Positions 35,871-48,230 of a DNA stretch of 64,000 bases are shown here, one piece after another. Every line of letters starts with the position of its first letter. Position 1 is the stretch's first letter. The notes under the pieces are model-generated. The model searched no databases. It had not been told where the DNA came from and saw only the letters and a list, made by a program, of their open reading frames with translations. Origin of the DNA: Cymbidium sinense (Eukaryota > Streptophyta > Magnoliopsida > Asparagales > Orchidaceae); NCBI GenBank assembly GCA_021442155.1, contig CM038218.1, positions 56,891,277-56,955,276 of the forward strand, read 5' to 3'. The position numbers were made by a program, and so were the translations under genes.

Positions 35871-36351
35871 AATTGGCAGAACCTTGATGGTAGGAACATC
35901 ACAATTAACAAGACTCAATCTAGATCTAGCGATGGAGGTGAACATAAAGGCGATTATCATAGTGGTGGTGGGGGATCTAGAGGTGCTGGTGGGTATGGAG
36001 GTGGTAGTAGGAGTAGTGGTGGTTGTGGAGGTAGAAGGAACGATAGAGGTTATAACCATTGTGGTGAAGGAGGGAGAGATTGGGGATATGATGGTGGATC
36101 CCGCTACTCGAGAGGCCAGGGTGGTTCTAATGGGAACTGAAGAAATTGAAGAACAGTCAGTTCGATCTACTGCTTACGGAACTCTGTATTTACATTAAAG
36201 ATGGTTCAAGTTATCTAAGGTTTTTGATTTGCTCTATGCCTACACATTTTTTATCTATGCTATTGCTTGAGTCTTAGACAACTTGGTGTGTTACTTGCTT
36301 GATGAAATCGAGAAGAAATGTTGAATTTGAATTTATTCTATATTAAACAAA
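35871..36351 (+). pseudogene. GR-RBP 3' gene fragment, copy H
   Basis: Same fragment, sister of copy G. Start AATTGGCAGAACCTTGATGG; the glycine-rich part is long and little deleted; stop region GGGAACTGAAGAAATTGAAG. 3'UTR about 36150-36340, with the A-tract interrupted (TATTAAACAAATAATG). The 104-codon frame at 35884-36198 is the +1 Val-rich shadow of the glycine codons and runs past the true stop. Confidence 0.88.
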
Positions 36352-37195
36352 TAATGAACCATAAACTCTAAACTAAAACCTGAACATTAAACCTAAAACC
36401 TAATCCCTAAACACTAAAATCCCTAAACCTAAACCCTAAACCCTAAAATCCTAAACCCTGAACCTTAAAACATAGACCCTAAACCCTAAACCTAAAAGAA
36501 ACCCCTAAACCCAAAACCTAAGTAACCTTAAAACCCACCTAAACCTAAACACCTAAACCATAAACCCACCCTAAAACCTAAAACCTAAACCTAAATTAAA
36601 TAAAACATAAAATAAAATAAATTCAACTTAAACCAAAATAAAAAATAAAAGATAAACTAAAACCTAAACCTAAACTTAAAACTAAAACTATAATAAATAA
36701 AATACTAAACTAAAAATAAAACCAAAATAAAATAAAATAAACCTAAAGTAAAATAAAATAAACCTAAAAAAAAACTAAATAAATAAATAAACCTAAATAA
36801 CTAAATAAACCCTAAATAAATAAATAAAATAATAAACTAACAAATAAACTAAACTAAAAATAAAACCCTAAAAATAAACATAAATAAAATAAACCTAAAC
36901 TAAAAAAATAAAATAAACCTAAACCTAAATGTAAAAATAAAAAAAACCTAAACCTAAATAATAAAATAATAAATAAACTAAAATAAATAAACTAAACTAA
37001 ATATAATAAAATAAATAAAAATAAAATAAACAAATAAATTACTAAATAAAATAAAAAAAATTAACCTAAATCAAATATAAAATCAATAAACTAAAAATAA
37101 ATAAAAATAAATTAAATAAACCTAAACTCTTTTGTAATTTTTAAAATAAATAAATAATAAATAAAAAATAAAAGATCATCCACATGCCTACTCTA
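36352..37195 (+). repeat. Heptads then A-rich array after copy H
   Basis: CCCTAAA heptads to about 36600, starting with ACCATAAACTCTAAACTAAA as after copy G; A-rich array to about 37195 with a degraded boundary motif (CTCTTTTGTAATTTTTAAAA) near 37127-37146. Confidence 0.72.
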
Positions 37196-37800
37196 AAACA
37201 ATATAAATAGCTCTATACTGCTAACTAAACACTGCCTAGGCCCTAGGCCACTGAGCCCCAAGGCCAAAATAAAAAAGATATAAGGTCTAAAGCCCTGGCT
37301 GACCCCAGTGCCCCACTGAGCCCTCGGGCTCAGATCTGACCTAAACCCTGACTCTTTAGGCTAAAACTGACTGACCCTGAGAATAACCACTGACCTGAGC
37401 TAGGCCACTAGCCACAGGCCCTGGGCCTGGCCCTGAATACTGGAAAATGACCAAACTGACCCTGAGCACAGACCTGAACTGGCCTGGGCCATGGAATAGG
37501 ACCCTGTGGCCCTGGGCCACTGAGTCTGCCTGGGCCCTAGGCCCTGGACTGAGCTGTGTACTGGGCTGACCCTGGGCAGCTAAACTGAAACTGGGCCAGA
37601 TAAACCAGGCCAGACCCTGGGCCAAACCCTGACCCTGAGGCAGGCTGGGCTGGGCAGGCAGGACCTGAGCCTGACCTACCCTGGGCTGATCCTGGGCTGA
37701 CCCTGGGCCCACTGACCCTGGGCTCCCTGGGGCCTGACCCTGGGCCTAGGCCCTGGGCCCTGGGCCCTGGGCCACTGGGCCTGGGCCCTAAAAACTAAAC
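37196..37800 (+). repeat. CCCTGGG GC-rich heptad block 5
   Basis: CTGACCCTGGGC and CCCTGGGCC words; clean heptads near 37735-37785. The 118-codon - strand frame (37356-37712) is low-complexity. Confidence 0.8.
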
Positions 37801-38970
37801 TGACCTAGGCTAAAAATAGATTAAATGGACTGCTAAAAAAATCTAGGACCAAAATAATAATAAAAGCCAAGATAAAATCCTAAGATAAAATAAAATAAAT
37901 AAACCTAAACATGACTTAAACCTAAAATAAATAAAACCTAAACCCTAAAAGAAAATTAAACCTAAAATAAAATAAAATTAATAAAATAAATAAACTAAAC
38001 CTAAACTAAATAAACTAAACTAAAATAAAATAAAACTAAAATAAAATAAATGGATAAAATAAACTAAAAATAAACCTTAACTAAACAAAAAATAAAAAAA
38101 TAAAATAAACCTAAAGCTAAATGATAAAAATAAATAAATAAAAACATAAACCTAAGCATGAAATAAAAATAAAACCTAAACATAAAATAAAATAAAAATA
38201 AAACCACTAAAAAATAAATAAAAAATAAACCTAAACAAAAAAATATAAAATAAAACCTAAACTAAAATAAATAAAAAATAAATATATAAAAATAAAAAAA
38301 AATCTAAATAAAAATTAAAATAAATAAAATAAATCTAAAATAAACTAAATAAATCTGACACTAACCCACCCCAAACTTAGGCCCTAAACCCTGGGCCCCA
38401 ACCAAGTGACCTCATATGTCCTAAATCCAGGCCCTGGGCCATGGGCCTGACCCTGACCTCACCCTAGTCCTGGGCCCTAGGCTCTGTGAAATCCTAAATC
38501 TTTAGGCCTGACCTGAGCCATCACCTTAAACTATGACACTGACCCTGAGCCAAATCAGCTGATCCCAGGCTGACCTCATCTACCCTAAGAGGCCACTGGG
38601 CCCAAGGCTGAGCACTGAGCCTGGGCCTTGGGCTGACTCACCCTGGGTTCTCAGACCTGGCGTACACTACCCTGTGGCCTAATGCTGACCCTAAAAACCA
38701 TGAGCCGCTGTGAGTCAGAACTGAGCACAATCAGATCAGCCCAAAATATATTACCTAGCCTTAAACCCTAAACTCTACTCCTGATTGACCTCTGGCCTGA
38801 CCTGTACTGAAAGCTAAAACCTAAACATAAACTAAATGAAACCTAAAATTATAAAATTTAAAACCTAATCCAAAATAAAATTAAAATATAAACTAAAATA
38901 AAACCTAAAACTTAATCCTAAACAAAAAAGATAATAAAACTAAAACTAAACTAAAATAAAATAAATAAAA
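37801..38970 (+). repeat. A-rich array, CCCTGGG-like block 6, A-rich array
   Basis: A-rich about 37801-38350; GC-rich, strongly diverged heptads about 38351-38800; short A-rich array into which the long RTE element inserted at 38971. Confidence 0.72.
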
Positions 38971-41900
38971 CCTACAACAACATAACACAACAACAACAAT
39001 GACAACAAGCCTTAATCCCACTAGTTTTTTGCATGAATCATAGTCTCCATTATGTCCTATTATGTGTCAAATTCTCATTTAATTCAGGTATAAAAAATCA
39101 TTTTTTATACATCTTAACCAAGTCTTTTAAGTCTACCTCTACCTTTTTTTAGCATAAGGCAAATCTAATGCATCTACTCTCCTAATGTCGTCATTGGATG
39201 TGGCTTTATGTGGCCATCTAAGGTGACTCTCCCTAATCTTACCTATCACTAGAGCTACTCCAACTTTTTCTCGAACATACTCATTTTGCATTCTATCTCT
39301 AAGAGTAAAGCCACTCATCCACCTGAGCATCTTCATCTCTGTAACACTTAACTTAGACTTATGCTTCTCTTTTATTGGCCAACATTCTGCACCATAAGTC
39401 ATTGCAGGTCTTATCACCATCTTATAAAATTTTCTCTTAAGTTTAAGTGGAACTTTTCTATCACATAATAGACCAGATGCATTCCTCCACTTCAACCATC
39501 CAACTTGAATTCTACTAATAACATCTCCATCTATTTCACCATCATTTTGAATAATAAAGCCTAAATATCTGAATCGCTCACTCTTATTAATGACTTGCTC
39601 ACCTAAAGTCACAACACTACCACTATAACTTCTAAAACTAAAATTACACTCCATATATTTAGTTTTAGATCTACTTAAACAGAAACCTTTAGACTCTAAA
39701 GTTGACCTCCATAATTCATGTTTCTGTTGGACTCCCTCTCTAGTCTTATCAACAAGAAGAATGTCATCGACAAAAGCATACACCAAGGTACATCTTCTTG
39801 TAAATGCCTAGAACATCCATAACTAAAGTAAAAAAAAAAGAGGGCTTAATGTTGATCCTTGATGTAATCCAACTGAAATAGAAAAATATTTTGTCAATCC
39901 ACCTTGTGTTTGGACACAAGTACTCTAGTATACATATCCTTAATGACTTGAATATAACCAATATTAACTCCCTACGTTTCTAGGACTCTCCAAAGAACAT
40001 CTCTTGAGACTTTATCATAAGCTTTCTCTAAATCAATAAATATCATATGTAGATCCTTCTTACTTTCTCTATGCTTCTCCATCAAACCTCTTAACAAATG
40101 TATAGCATCCATAGTAGATCTACGGCATGAAACCAGATTGTGAGAAACTTATCACATCGTAACCTATGCTCAATTACTCTCTCCCATAATTTTAATGTAT
40201 GGCACATTAACTTAATTCCTCTATAATTTGCACACTCTTGTGCATCACCTTTATTCTTAAATATAGGAACAAACAAACTCTTTCTCCACTCATTTGATAT
40301 CTTTTTAGTCTTTAAAATAACATTAAAAAGATTTGTAAGCCAAGAAATTCCTTGATCTCTAAACATTTCTACACTTCTATTGGAATATTGTCAGTCTCTT
40401 GCTTTTCCACATTTCATTTTCTTTAAAGCTTCACTAACTTCAGATTTACTAATACGATGATAAAAATGAAATTCTCTATTTTTGTTTAGGGTATTATGGT
40501 TTTAAAATCAATCATTTTCAGATCCTTCATTGAAAAGTTTATCAAAATACCTCATCCACCTATTTTCAATATCTTTTCTAAGAAAAGCACTTTGTTATTT
40601 TAGTCCTTAATACCCTCACTTGAACTATGTCTTTTCTCTCTATCTCTTAGGTTGGCTAACTTATACACACATCTTTCACCTTCTTTGGATCTAATCTATT
40701 GTATAAATCACTAAAAGCTAAATTTTTTGCATCATATATTGCTTTCTTAGAATCTCTAAGCTTTATATCTTTCCCAATTCTCGAGTTTTACATCTAAACC
40801 AAGTTTTATAACAATGCTTCTTATTTCTTATCTTTTCTTGCACACTCTGACTCCACCACCAACTATTCTTATTAAAAGAAGCTTTTCCTTTTGATTCTCC
40901 AAGCACATCTTTAACTTGCTTAATTTCACTTGATATTTTTCCCACATAAGCGTTAGCTTCCTTATGAACATCCCAAATTCTAATTTCTTATAGCTTGCTC
41001 TTAAAATATTTTTATTTGTGTTCTTTAAGTGTCCCCATCTAATCCTTGGACAATAATTTAGTTTAATTTTTCTCTTGCAACCTTTCAACTTAAAATCTAA
41101 AACTAATAGTCGATGTTGGGTACTTAAAATTTCACTTGGAATGACCTTACAATCTTTACAATCTAAACGATCTATTTTTCTTATCAGAAAATAATTAATC
41201 TGTGTTTTACTAGATCCATTTTTATAAGTAATAATATGTTCTTCTCTTTTTTTAAATAAAGTATTAGCAACTACAAAATCATAAGCTAAGGCAAAATCTA
41301 AAATAGTTCTACCTTCTTCATTAGTCACTCCAAATCCATAACCACCATGAATACTTTTAAAATCTTCTACCACTCTACCAACATGTCCATTTAAATCTCC
41401 CCAATAAATAATTTTTTTCTTCAAGAGGTATCTTTTGTATTAATCCCTCTAATTCATTCCAAAATTTTTCTTTTGAGATTACCTCCAAACCTACTTGAGG
41501 AGCATAGACACTTATAACATTGATAATCTTAGTATCAACAATAATCTTTAAAGCTATAATTCTATCTCCACATCTATTAATACTTATAACATTATCCTTC
41601 AAACTTTTATCTATAATCACACTTACACCATTTTAGTTCGACTTTTACCTGAATACCAAAGTTTAAAACCAAAACTATCAATCTCTTTGGCCTTTTCACC
41701 ATCCCATTTAGTTTCTTGAACACATAAAACATTTATCTTTCTATGAACCATAATCTATTAATTCCATTAATTTACCGTAGAGTACCTATATTCCAAGATC
41801 TAACCTAATTCTAGTTTCATGGACTAACTTCTTTGCCGTATCCATAATGTGGGAACCCTTGCTTATTTAAACACCCGGCGATCTGCTCTAACATTTTCAG

Positions 41901-42055
41901 CGTATTCAAACCATATAGCCTTCCTTCAGGGGGCCTAGCATTAACACAATGATTTAAAGGATTCATGTCATGATTATTTTGACAAATTTTTGTTTATCTA
42001 CTAGCATAACTCTCCACTTTTTTTTGCATCTGAACTTGGGACCGGCAATGGTAGT
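38971..42055 (-). mobile_element. RTE-like LINE, near full length, copy 2
   Basis: About 3.1 kb on the - strand from about 42055 to a TTG-repeat 3' end at 38971. Endonuclease: VQETKWDGEK at about 41695-41725, then 41375-41620 and 40828-41424, including GDLNGHVG (about 41379-41402) and a TQINYFLIRK segment. RT start is at 40091-40366 (KNKGDAQECANYRGIKLM). RT core and C-terminus are open for 215 codons at 39139-39786, with FVDDILL at the start (aspartates at about 39763-39768), [16 protein letters not shown] and WPIKEKHKSKL. Frameshifts near 41400, 40100 and 39780 inactivate it. Confidence 0.88.
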
Positions 42056-42603
42056 GTTAAATAAAAACCTAAACTAAACTAAATAATAAAAAAACTAAAT
42101 AAAATAAAAACTAAACCTAAAATAAAAATAAAATAAGCCTAAAATAAAATAAAATATAAACTAAATCAAAACCTAAACCTAAAAAATAAACTTAAAAATA
42201 AAACCTAAAAATATATAAATAATAAAACCTAAACATTAAACTAAAAGAAAGACCTAAACCTGAAATAAAAATAAAATAAACTTAAACCTAAACTAAAATA
42301 AATAAAACTTAAATCTAAACCTAAAATAAATAAACCTAAAATTAAACCTAAACCCCAAATAATATAAAATAAACTAAAAATAAACCTAAACAAAAAAAAT
42401 AATACCTAAAAATAAACCTAAAATAAAAATGTAAAACCTAAACCTAAAAAAAATAAAATAAACACCTAAACCTAAACATAAAAATTAAAAATAAAACTTA
42501 AACCTAAAAAATAAAATTAAAATAAAAATAAAATAAAATTAGCCTAAACCTAAACCTAAACTTAAAAATTAACTAAAATAAAAAACATTAAATAAATAAA
42601 CTA
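42056..42603 (+). repeat. A-rich array
   Basis: AATAAA/CCTAAA words between two RTE copies; no gene. Confidence 0.75.
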
Positions 42604-43248
42604 AACAACAATAAGAAGCCATTACTAGGTTATTTATGTGAATCCTTCATCGCCATTGTGTCCTATTATGGGTAAAATTCTCATTCAATTCAAGTATACT
42701 AAGGTCATTTTATATACATCTTAACTATGCTTTTTTGGTCTAACTCTACCTTTCATAACATAATGAAAATCTATTGCATCTACTGTCTTAACTGGGTCAT
42801 CGGACGGCCAACAATTTATGTGGCCAAACCATCTAAGGTCACCCTATCTAATTTTCTCTCCCATTAGAGCTACCCAACATTTTCCTGAACATATACATTT
42901 TGCATTTTATCTCTAAGAGTAAAGCCACTCATCCACCTGAGCATCCTCATCTATGCAACACTTAACTTAGCCTCATGCTTCTCTTTTATTGGCATTCACC
43001 ATAAATCATTGGTCTTACCACCATCTTATAAAGTTTTCCCTTAAGTTTAAGCAAGCTCTTCTATAACAATGGGTGGATGCATTACTACCCAACCATCCAA
43101 CTTGAATTCTACTAATAACATCTCCATCAATTTCACCATCATTTTGAACAATATAACCTAAATATATCGATAAACTCACTCTTTTTAATGACATGTTCAC
43201 TAATGTCACAACACCACCACCATAACTTCTACTAAATTTACACTCCAA
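42604..43248 (-). mobile_element. RTE-like LINE 3' piece, copy 3
   Basis: 3' ~645 bp of the RTE element: the RT C-terminal part ([16 protein letters not shown] at about 43120-43170) and the 3'UTR ending in CAACAATAAG on the + strand. Its 5' break lies at the MECKFS codons (about 43230-43248), almost exactly where copy 4 (45062-45705) also breaks. Confidence 0.82.
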
Positions 43249-44290
43249 AATAAACTAAACTAAAAAGAAATAAAATGAACCCTAAAAATAAAATAAAAAA
43301 TAAATAAAATAAACTAAATAATTTAAATAAACATAAACCTACCGGTTTACTTAATTTTAAAATAAAAATAAAAAATAAAAAAATAAAATATAATCAAAAA
43401 AATAAATAAAATAAACACCTTAATTTTCAACCCTAATAATAAACCCTAAACTCTAAACCCTAAACCACTCTAAACCTTAAACTTTAAACCCTAAACCCTA
43501 AACACTGACCCTAATCCTAAACCCTAAAACCTGACCATATCTTACCCTAAACCCTACCAAAAACACCCTAAACCTAAAAACTTAAACTTAAACTAAATAA
43601 AACCTAAAATAAAATAATTAAAATAACTAAACCTAAATAAAATAAAATAAAATAAAACCTAACCTTAAACATAAAATAAAATAAAATAAAATAAAATAAA
43701 TAAAAATAAAATAAATAAAACCAAAACTAAACTAAAAAATAAAATAAACTTAAAATAAAACCTAACTAAATAAAATTAAATGTAAAAATAAAACTAAAAT
43801 AAAATAACATAAAACTAAATAAAACCTAAACCTAAAAGTAAATCTAAAATTAAAACAAATTTTTTGCTTAAACTAAACCAAAATTAAACTAAACTAAAAT
43901 AATGACTCCTAAACCAAAATAAAATAAACTAAACTAAATAAAACCTAAACCTAAACCTAAAATTAACTAAACTAAACTCTAAACTAAAATAAAATAAACT
44001 AAAGTGGACCTAAACTAAACTAGAAAATAAAACCTAAAATAAACCTAAGCACAAAAAAATAAAATAAGAACCTACTGAGCCTAAAAAAAAATAAAAATAA
44101 AACTTAAATTAAAATAAAAATAAAAAACTAAAACAAAACATAAACCTAAACCTAAAATAAACTAATAGAAAACCTAAACTAAAATAAATAAAACTAAACT
44201 AAAAAAAAATAAAAGATAAACTTGATAAGAGAAAATAAAATAAACTAAGATAAATAAAAATAAATATAACCTAAAACCTGGTTTGCTTGA
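43249..44290 (+). repeat. A-rich, boundary motif, heptads, A-rich
   Basis: Motif CCTACCGGTTTACTTAATTT at about 43337-43356; heptads about 43430-43580; A-rich array about 43581-44270; second motif (ACCTGGTTTGCTTGATTTTT) at about 44276-44295. No GR-RBP piece in this unit. Confidence 0.75.
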
Positions 44291-44725
44291 TTTTTTAAAA
44301 CCCTAAAGGCCTGGGCCCTAGGCCCTAGATCCTGGGCCACTGGGCCTAAATGACCACTGGATCTTGACCACTGGTGCAGGAGCCTAGGCGGAGCCCAGGC
44401 GCCTAGGCCCTGGGCCTAGGCCATGACCACCATGATCCTAAGCCCTGAGCTGGGCCAGGCCTCAGGCCCTAAGCCTAGGCCCTAACCCCAGGCCTGAGGC
44501 CTAGTCAGGCCACTGGGCCCTGAGCCTGGGCCTACCAGGCCACAAACCTGAGCCACAGGCTGAGCCAAGGCCTAGGCCATGGGCTATGGCAGGCAGGTTC
44601 TGGGCCATAAACTGGATCACTGGCCACTAGATCCTGGGCTACTGAGCCCTAAGACCATGGGCTAGGCCACTGATCCTGGGCTGGGCCAGCCCTGACCCTG
44701 ACAGCCCTGGCCCTCGTAACCACTA
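44291..44725 (+). repeat. CCCTGGG GC-rich heptad block 7
   Basis: GCCTAGGCC, CCCTGGGCC and GGGCCACTGG words; more CCTAGG-type heptads than other blocks. Confidence 0.78.
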
Positions 44726-45061
44726 AAAAGACTGACCTAGGTAAATAAGCTAAATAAAACTAAACTAGGTTAGTAAACATAATAAAATAACTTAAAATAA
44801 AAAAATAAAAAAATAAAAATATAATTTAATTAAAAGTAAATAAAACCTAAACTTAAAAGTAAACCTAAAATAAATAAACAATAAACTAAACTAAAAAAAA
44901 CTTAAACGAAATAAAATAAAATAAAATAAACATAAATTAAAATAAACTAAACTAAAATAAAAAAAACTAAACCTAAACCTAAACTTAAACCTAAACATGA
45001 AAAATAAACTAAAATAAAACCTAAACTAAAATGAATAAACCTAAAATAAATAAACTAAACT
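44726..45061 (+). repeat. A-rich array
   Basis: AATAAA/CCTAAA words leading into the fourth RTE piece. Confidence 0.72.
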
Positions 45062-45705
45062 TCAACAACAACAACAGATTATCCCACAAAGTGGGTCATA
45101 TATGAATCCTTTGTCTCCATTGTGTCGTATTATGTGTCAAATGCTCTTTCAATTCAAGTATACTAAAGTCATTTTTTATACATCTTAGCCATGTCTTTTT
45201 AGGTAAACTTCTACCTTTCTTAATATAAGGAAAATCCAATGCATCTACTTTCCTAACCAGGTCATTGGACGGCTGACGCTTTATGTGGCCAAACCATCTA
45301 AAGCCACTCTCTCTAATTTTATCGCCACTACTCCAAATTTTCCGAACATACACGTGCATTTTACCTCTAGAGTAAAGTCACTCATCCACCTAAGCATCCT
45401 CATCTCTACGCACTTAACTTAGTCTCATGCTTCCCTTTTATTGGCCAACATTCTGCACCATAAATCATTGCAGATCTCACCATCATCTTATAAAATTTTC
45501 ACTTAAGTTTAAGCGGTACTTTTTCATCACAATAGGCCAGATGCATTCCTCCACTTCAACCATCCAACTTGAATTCTATGAATAACATGTCCATCTATTT
45601 CACCATCATTTTGAATAATTGAGCCAAAAGTCAGATACACTTTTTTTAATGACTTGTTCTAATGTCACCACTACCACTATAACCTACAACTAAAATTACA
45701 CTCCA
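45062..45705 (-). mobile_element. RTE-like LINE 3' piece, copy 4
   Basis: About 644 bp. An open segment 45096-45359 holds the C-terminal WFGHIKRQPSNDLVRKVDAL word, and the + strand edge has CAACAACAACAG. The 5' break at AATTACACTCCAT is the same point as in copy 3, 2458 bp to the left, so the two are probably duplicates of a single insertion. Confidence 0.82.
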
Positions 45706-46670
45706 TAAATAAAGTAAACTAAATAAAAATAAAAATAAATCTAAACAAAAATAAAAATAAAATAAACTAAAATAAATAAAAAATAAACTAAATAAACCAA
45801 AATCGACCAGTTTGCAAAATATTTATTTTAAAAAAACTAACCCTAAAACTAACCATAAACCCTCAAACTCAGACCTAAACCCTAAACCCTAAAATGACAA
45901 CCCTAAACCCTAAACCATAAACCCTAAACCTTAAAACCCTAAATCTAAAACCTTAAAAACAGGCCCCTAAATCCTAAAACCCTAAACCTTAATCTAACTA
46001 GCCACAAATATTAAACCACAAACCCCAAATCCTAAATCTACCATGAAACCACAAAAAACTTAAATCTAAAATAAATAAACCTAAAAAAATAAAATAAATA
46101 AATAAACCTCAACCTAAATAAAATAATAAAATAAAATAAAATAGCATAAAATAAAACCTAAACTAAACATAAAAAAATAAAATAAAAAAAAACTAAAGTA
46201 AAATAAATAAAACCTCAACTAAACTAAAAAATAAAATAAAACTAAAATAAAATCTAAATAAAATAAAACTAAAATAAAATAAAATAAAATAAACCTAAAA
46301 TAAAATAAAGTAAAAAAATAAAAGAAACCTAAAACACTAAAGTAAAAAAACCTAAACTAAATAAACTAATCCTAAACCCTAAATAAAATAAAATAAATAA
46401 AACCTAAACTAAAAACCTAAGATAAAACCTAAATTTAAAAATAAATTAAAATCTAAACTAAACCTAAAATAAAAATAAAACCTAGACTTAAAAATAAAAT
46501 AAAAATAAACTAAACTAAAAAAAAATCCTAAATTGACATAAAATAAATTAAAATAAACTAAAATAAATCCTAAAATAAACTAAAATAAATAAAAATAAAC
46601 CTAAATAAAAATAAAATAAACTAAAGATATAATATAAACTAAATAAACCTATACCGTTTTGCATTTAAGA
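45706..46670 (+). repeat. A-rich, degraded motif, heptads, A-rich
   Basis: Motif remnant ATCGACCAGTTTGCAAAATA at about 45802-45821; heptads about 45836-46065; A-rich array to about 46640; second motif remnant (CCTATACCGTTTTGCATTTA) at about 46647-46666. Confidence 0.72.
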
Positions 46671-46975
46671 AACCATAAACTGAGCCCTAGATCTGGCCAA
46701 TGAGCCTAAGAGCTCACCAGGCCTGCTCACTGGGCCCTGGGCTCTGGGCCACTGAGGCTTGCCCCAGGCCCTGAGCCCTGGGCCTGAGGCCATGGGCCAA
46801 CAGGCACTGGCACAGGCACTGGGCTGGGCCCCTGGCCCTGGGCCAGGCCACAGGCCATGGGCCCTGAGCCTAAGACCCTGGGCCATGGCTGACCAGGCCT
46901 GGATCCTGGCCAAGACCCTGACCCTACTGCTGCTGGGACCACTGGCACAGGCCCAAAGGCCTAAACCTGAGCAAG
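46671..46975 (+). repeat. CCCTGGG GC-rich heptad block 8
   Basis: CTGGGCCCTGGGCTCTGGGC and CACTGGCACAGGC words; shorter than other GC-rich blocks. Overlapping Gly/Pro/Ala frames on both strands are composition artefacts. Confidence 0.78.
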
Positions 46976-47813
46976 ATAACCCAATAAAATAAGATAAAAC
47001 ATAAACTAAGATAAAAATAAGATAAGATAAAAACCTAACTAAATCTAACCTTAATAATAAAATAAAATAAAATAAAATAAATAAAATCTGGAGTTAAAAA
47101 TAAATAAAAGAATAAAAAACCTAACTAAAATAAAACTAAATGTAAAATAAAATTAAAATAAACCTAAAATAAAATAAAATCAATTAAAACCTCAACCTAA
47201 AATAGAAGCCCTAAAAAAAATAAAAATTAACCTAAAATAAAAATAAAATACAAAATCAAATAAACTTAAACCTAAACTAAAATAAAGCTGAAATAAAATA
47301 ATTAAAATCTAAACTAAACCTAAAATAAATTAAACCTAAACCATAAACTAAATAAAATAAAATAAACTAAAATAAACCTAAACCTAAAATAAATACACCA
47401 AGCAAAATAAAAATAAAAAAATAAACCTAAATAAAAATAAAGAAATAAATAAAATAAATAAAACAAACTAAATAAAATAAATATGTGAAACCTCTTGGTT
47501 TAGTTAATTTTTTATTTTTAAAACATAACCCTAAAACCTAAACTCTAAACTCTAAAACCTCGACCTTCAACACTAAACCCTCAACCTTAAATGAACCACA
47601 AAAAACCCTAAATCCTAAACCTTAAACTCTAAACAACCCTAAAAAGCATTGCCTAAAACACCCTAAACCCTAAACCCTAAACTAAAATGTAAACCCTAAC
47701 CCTAACCTAAACCCACACAAACAACACTATACACACTAAAATTTAAAGTACTAAATAAATTAAAAAATAAACATAAACCCTAAATCCTAATAAACCTAAA
47801 CCTAAAACCTAAG
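46976..47813 (+). repeat. A-rich array, boundary motif, heptads before copy I
   Basis: A-rich array to about 47490; motif CTCTTGGTTTAGTTAATTTT at about 47493-47512; heptads; lead-in TAATAAACCTAAACCTAAAA at about 47789-47808. Confidence 0.75.
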
Positions 47814-48230
47814 AAGAGGTAGAACTTTGATGATAGGAACATCAGCGTCAACCAGGTTCAGTCTAGATATGGCGATGGAGGCGAAGGCGGAGACGGTGGT
47901 TATCGCAGTGGTGGTTAAGGATATGGAGGTGTAGGTGGATATAAAGGTGGTGGTCGGAGCAGTGGTGGGAGGCGAGGAAGAAGATCAGGGATATGATGGT
48001 GGATCTGTCGAAAGGGGTTACGGTGGGAACTAGAAAACGAGATCAGTCTGTTGCTTATGGAACTGTACCTTTACATTAGAGGCGGTTCTAGTTATCTAGG
48101 GTTTTTGATTTTTTATATGTGTGTTCATTTTTTATCTATGTCATTGCTTGTGTCTTAAAAAAGATGGTGTGTTACTTGGATGATGAAATAAGAAAGAAGA
48201 AATGATGAATTTGAATTTTCTCTAAATAAA
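47814..48230 (+). pseudogene. GR-RBP 3' gene fragment, copy I
   Basis: Shortest full-span copy. Start AAGAGGTAGAACTTTGATGA; GGTCGGAGCAGTGGTGG at about 47953; then a deletion of ~60 bp to GAGGAAGAAGATCAGGGATA. The stop region is altered (GGTGGGAACTAGAAAACG). 3'UTR from about 48030; the A-tract has degraded to TCTAAATAAAGAGTG. Confidence 0.85.

Noticed and set aside
35884..36198. Val/Met/Glu-rich frame repeated in GR-RBP copies (8942-9175, 10637-10819, 12246-12431, 15943-16137, 31094-31294, 35884-36198, 62965-63213)
   Set aside because: This is the +1 reading of GGT/GGA glycine codons (GTG, GAG, ATG), naturally poor in stops. Its recurrence follows from the copies being related, not from selection.
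38958..42072. AAATAAAACCT on both sides of the long RTE element as a target-site duplication
   Set aside because: The word is the background satellite and would be found beside any insertion.
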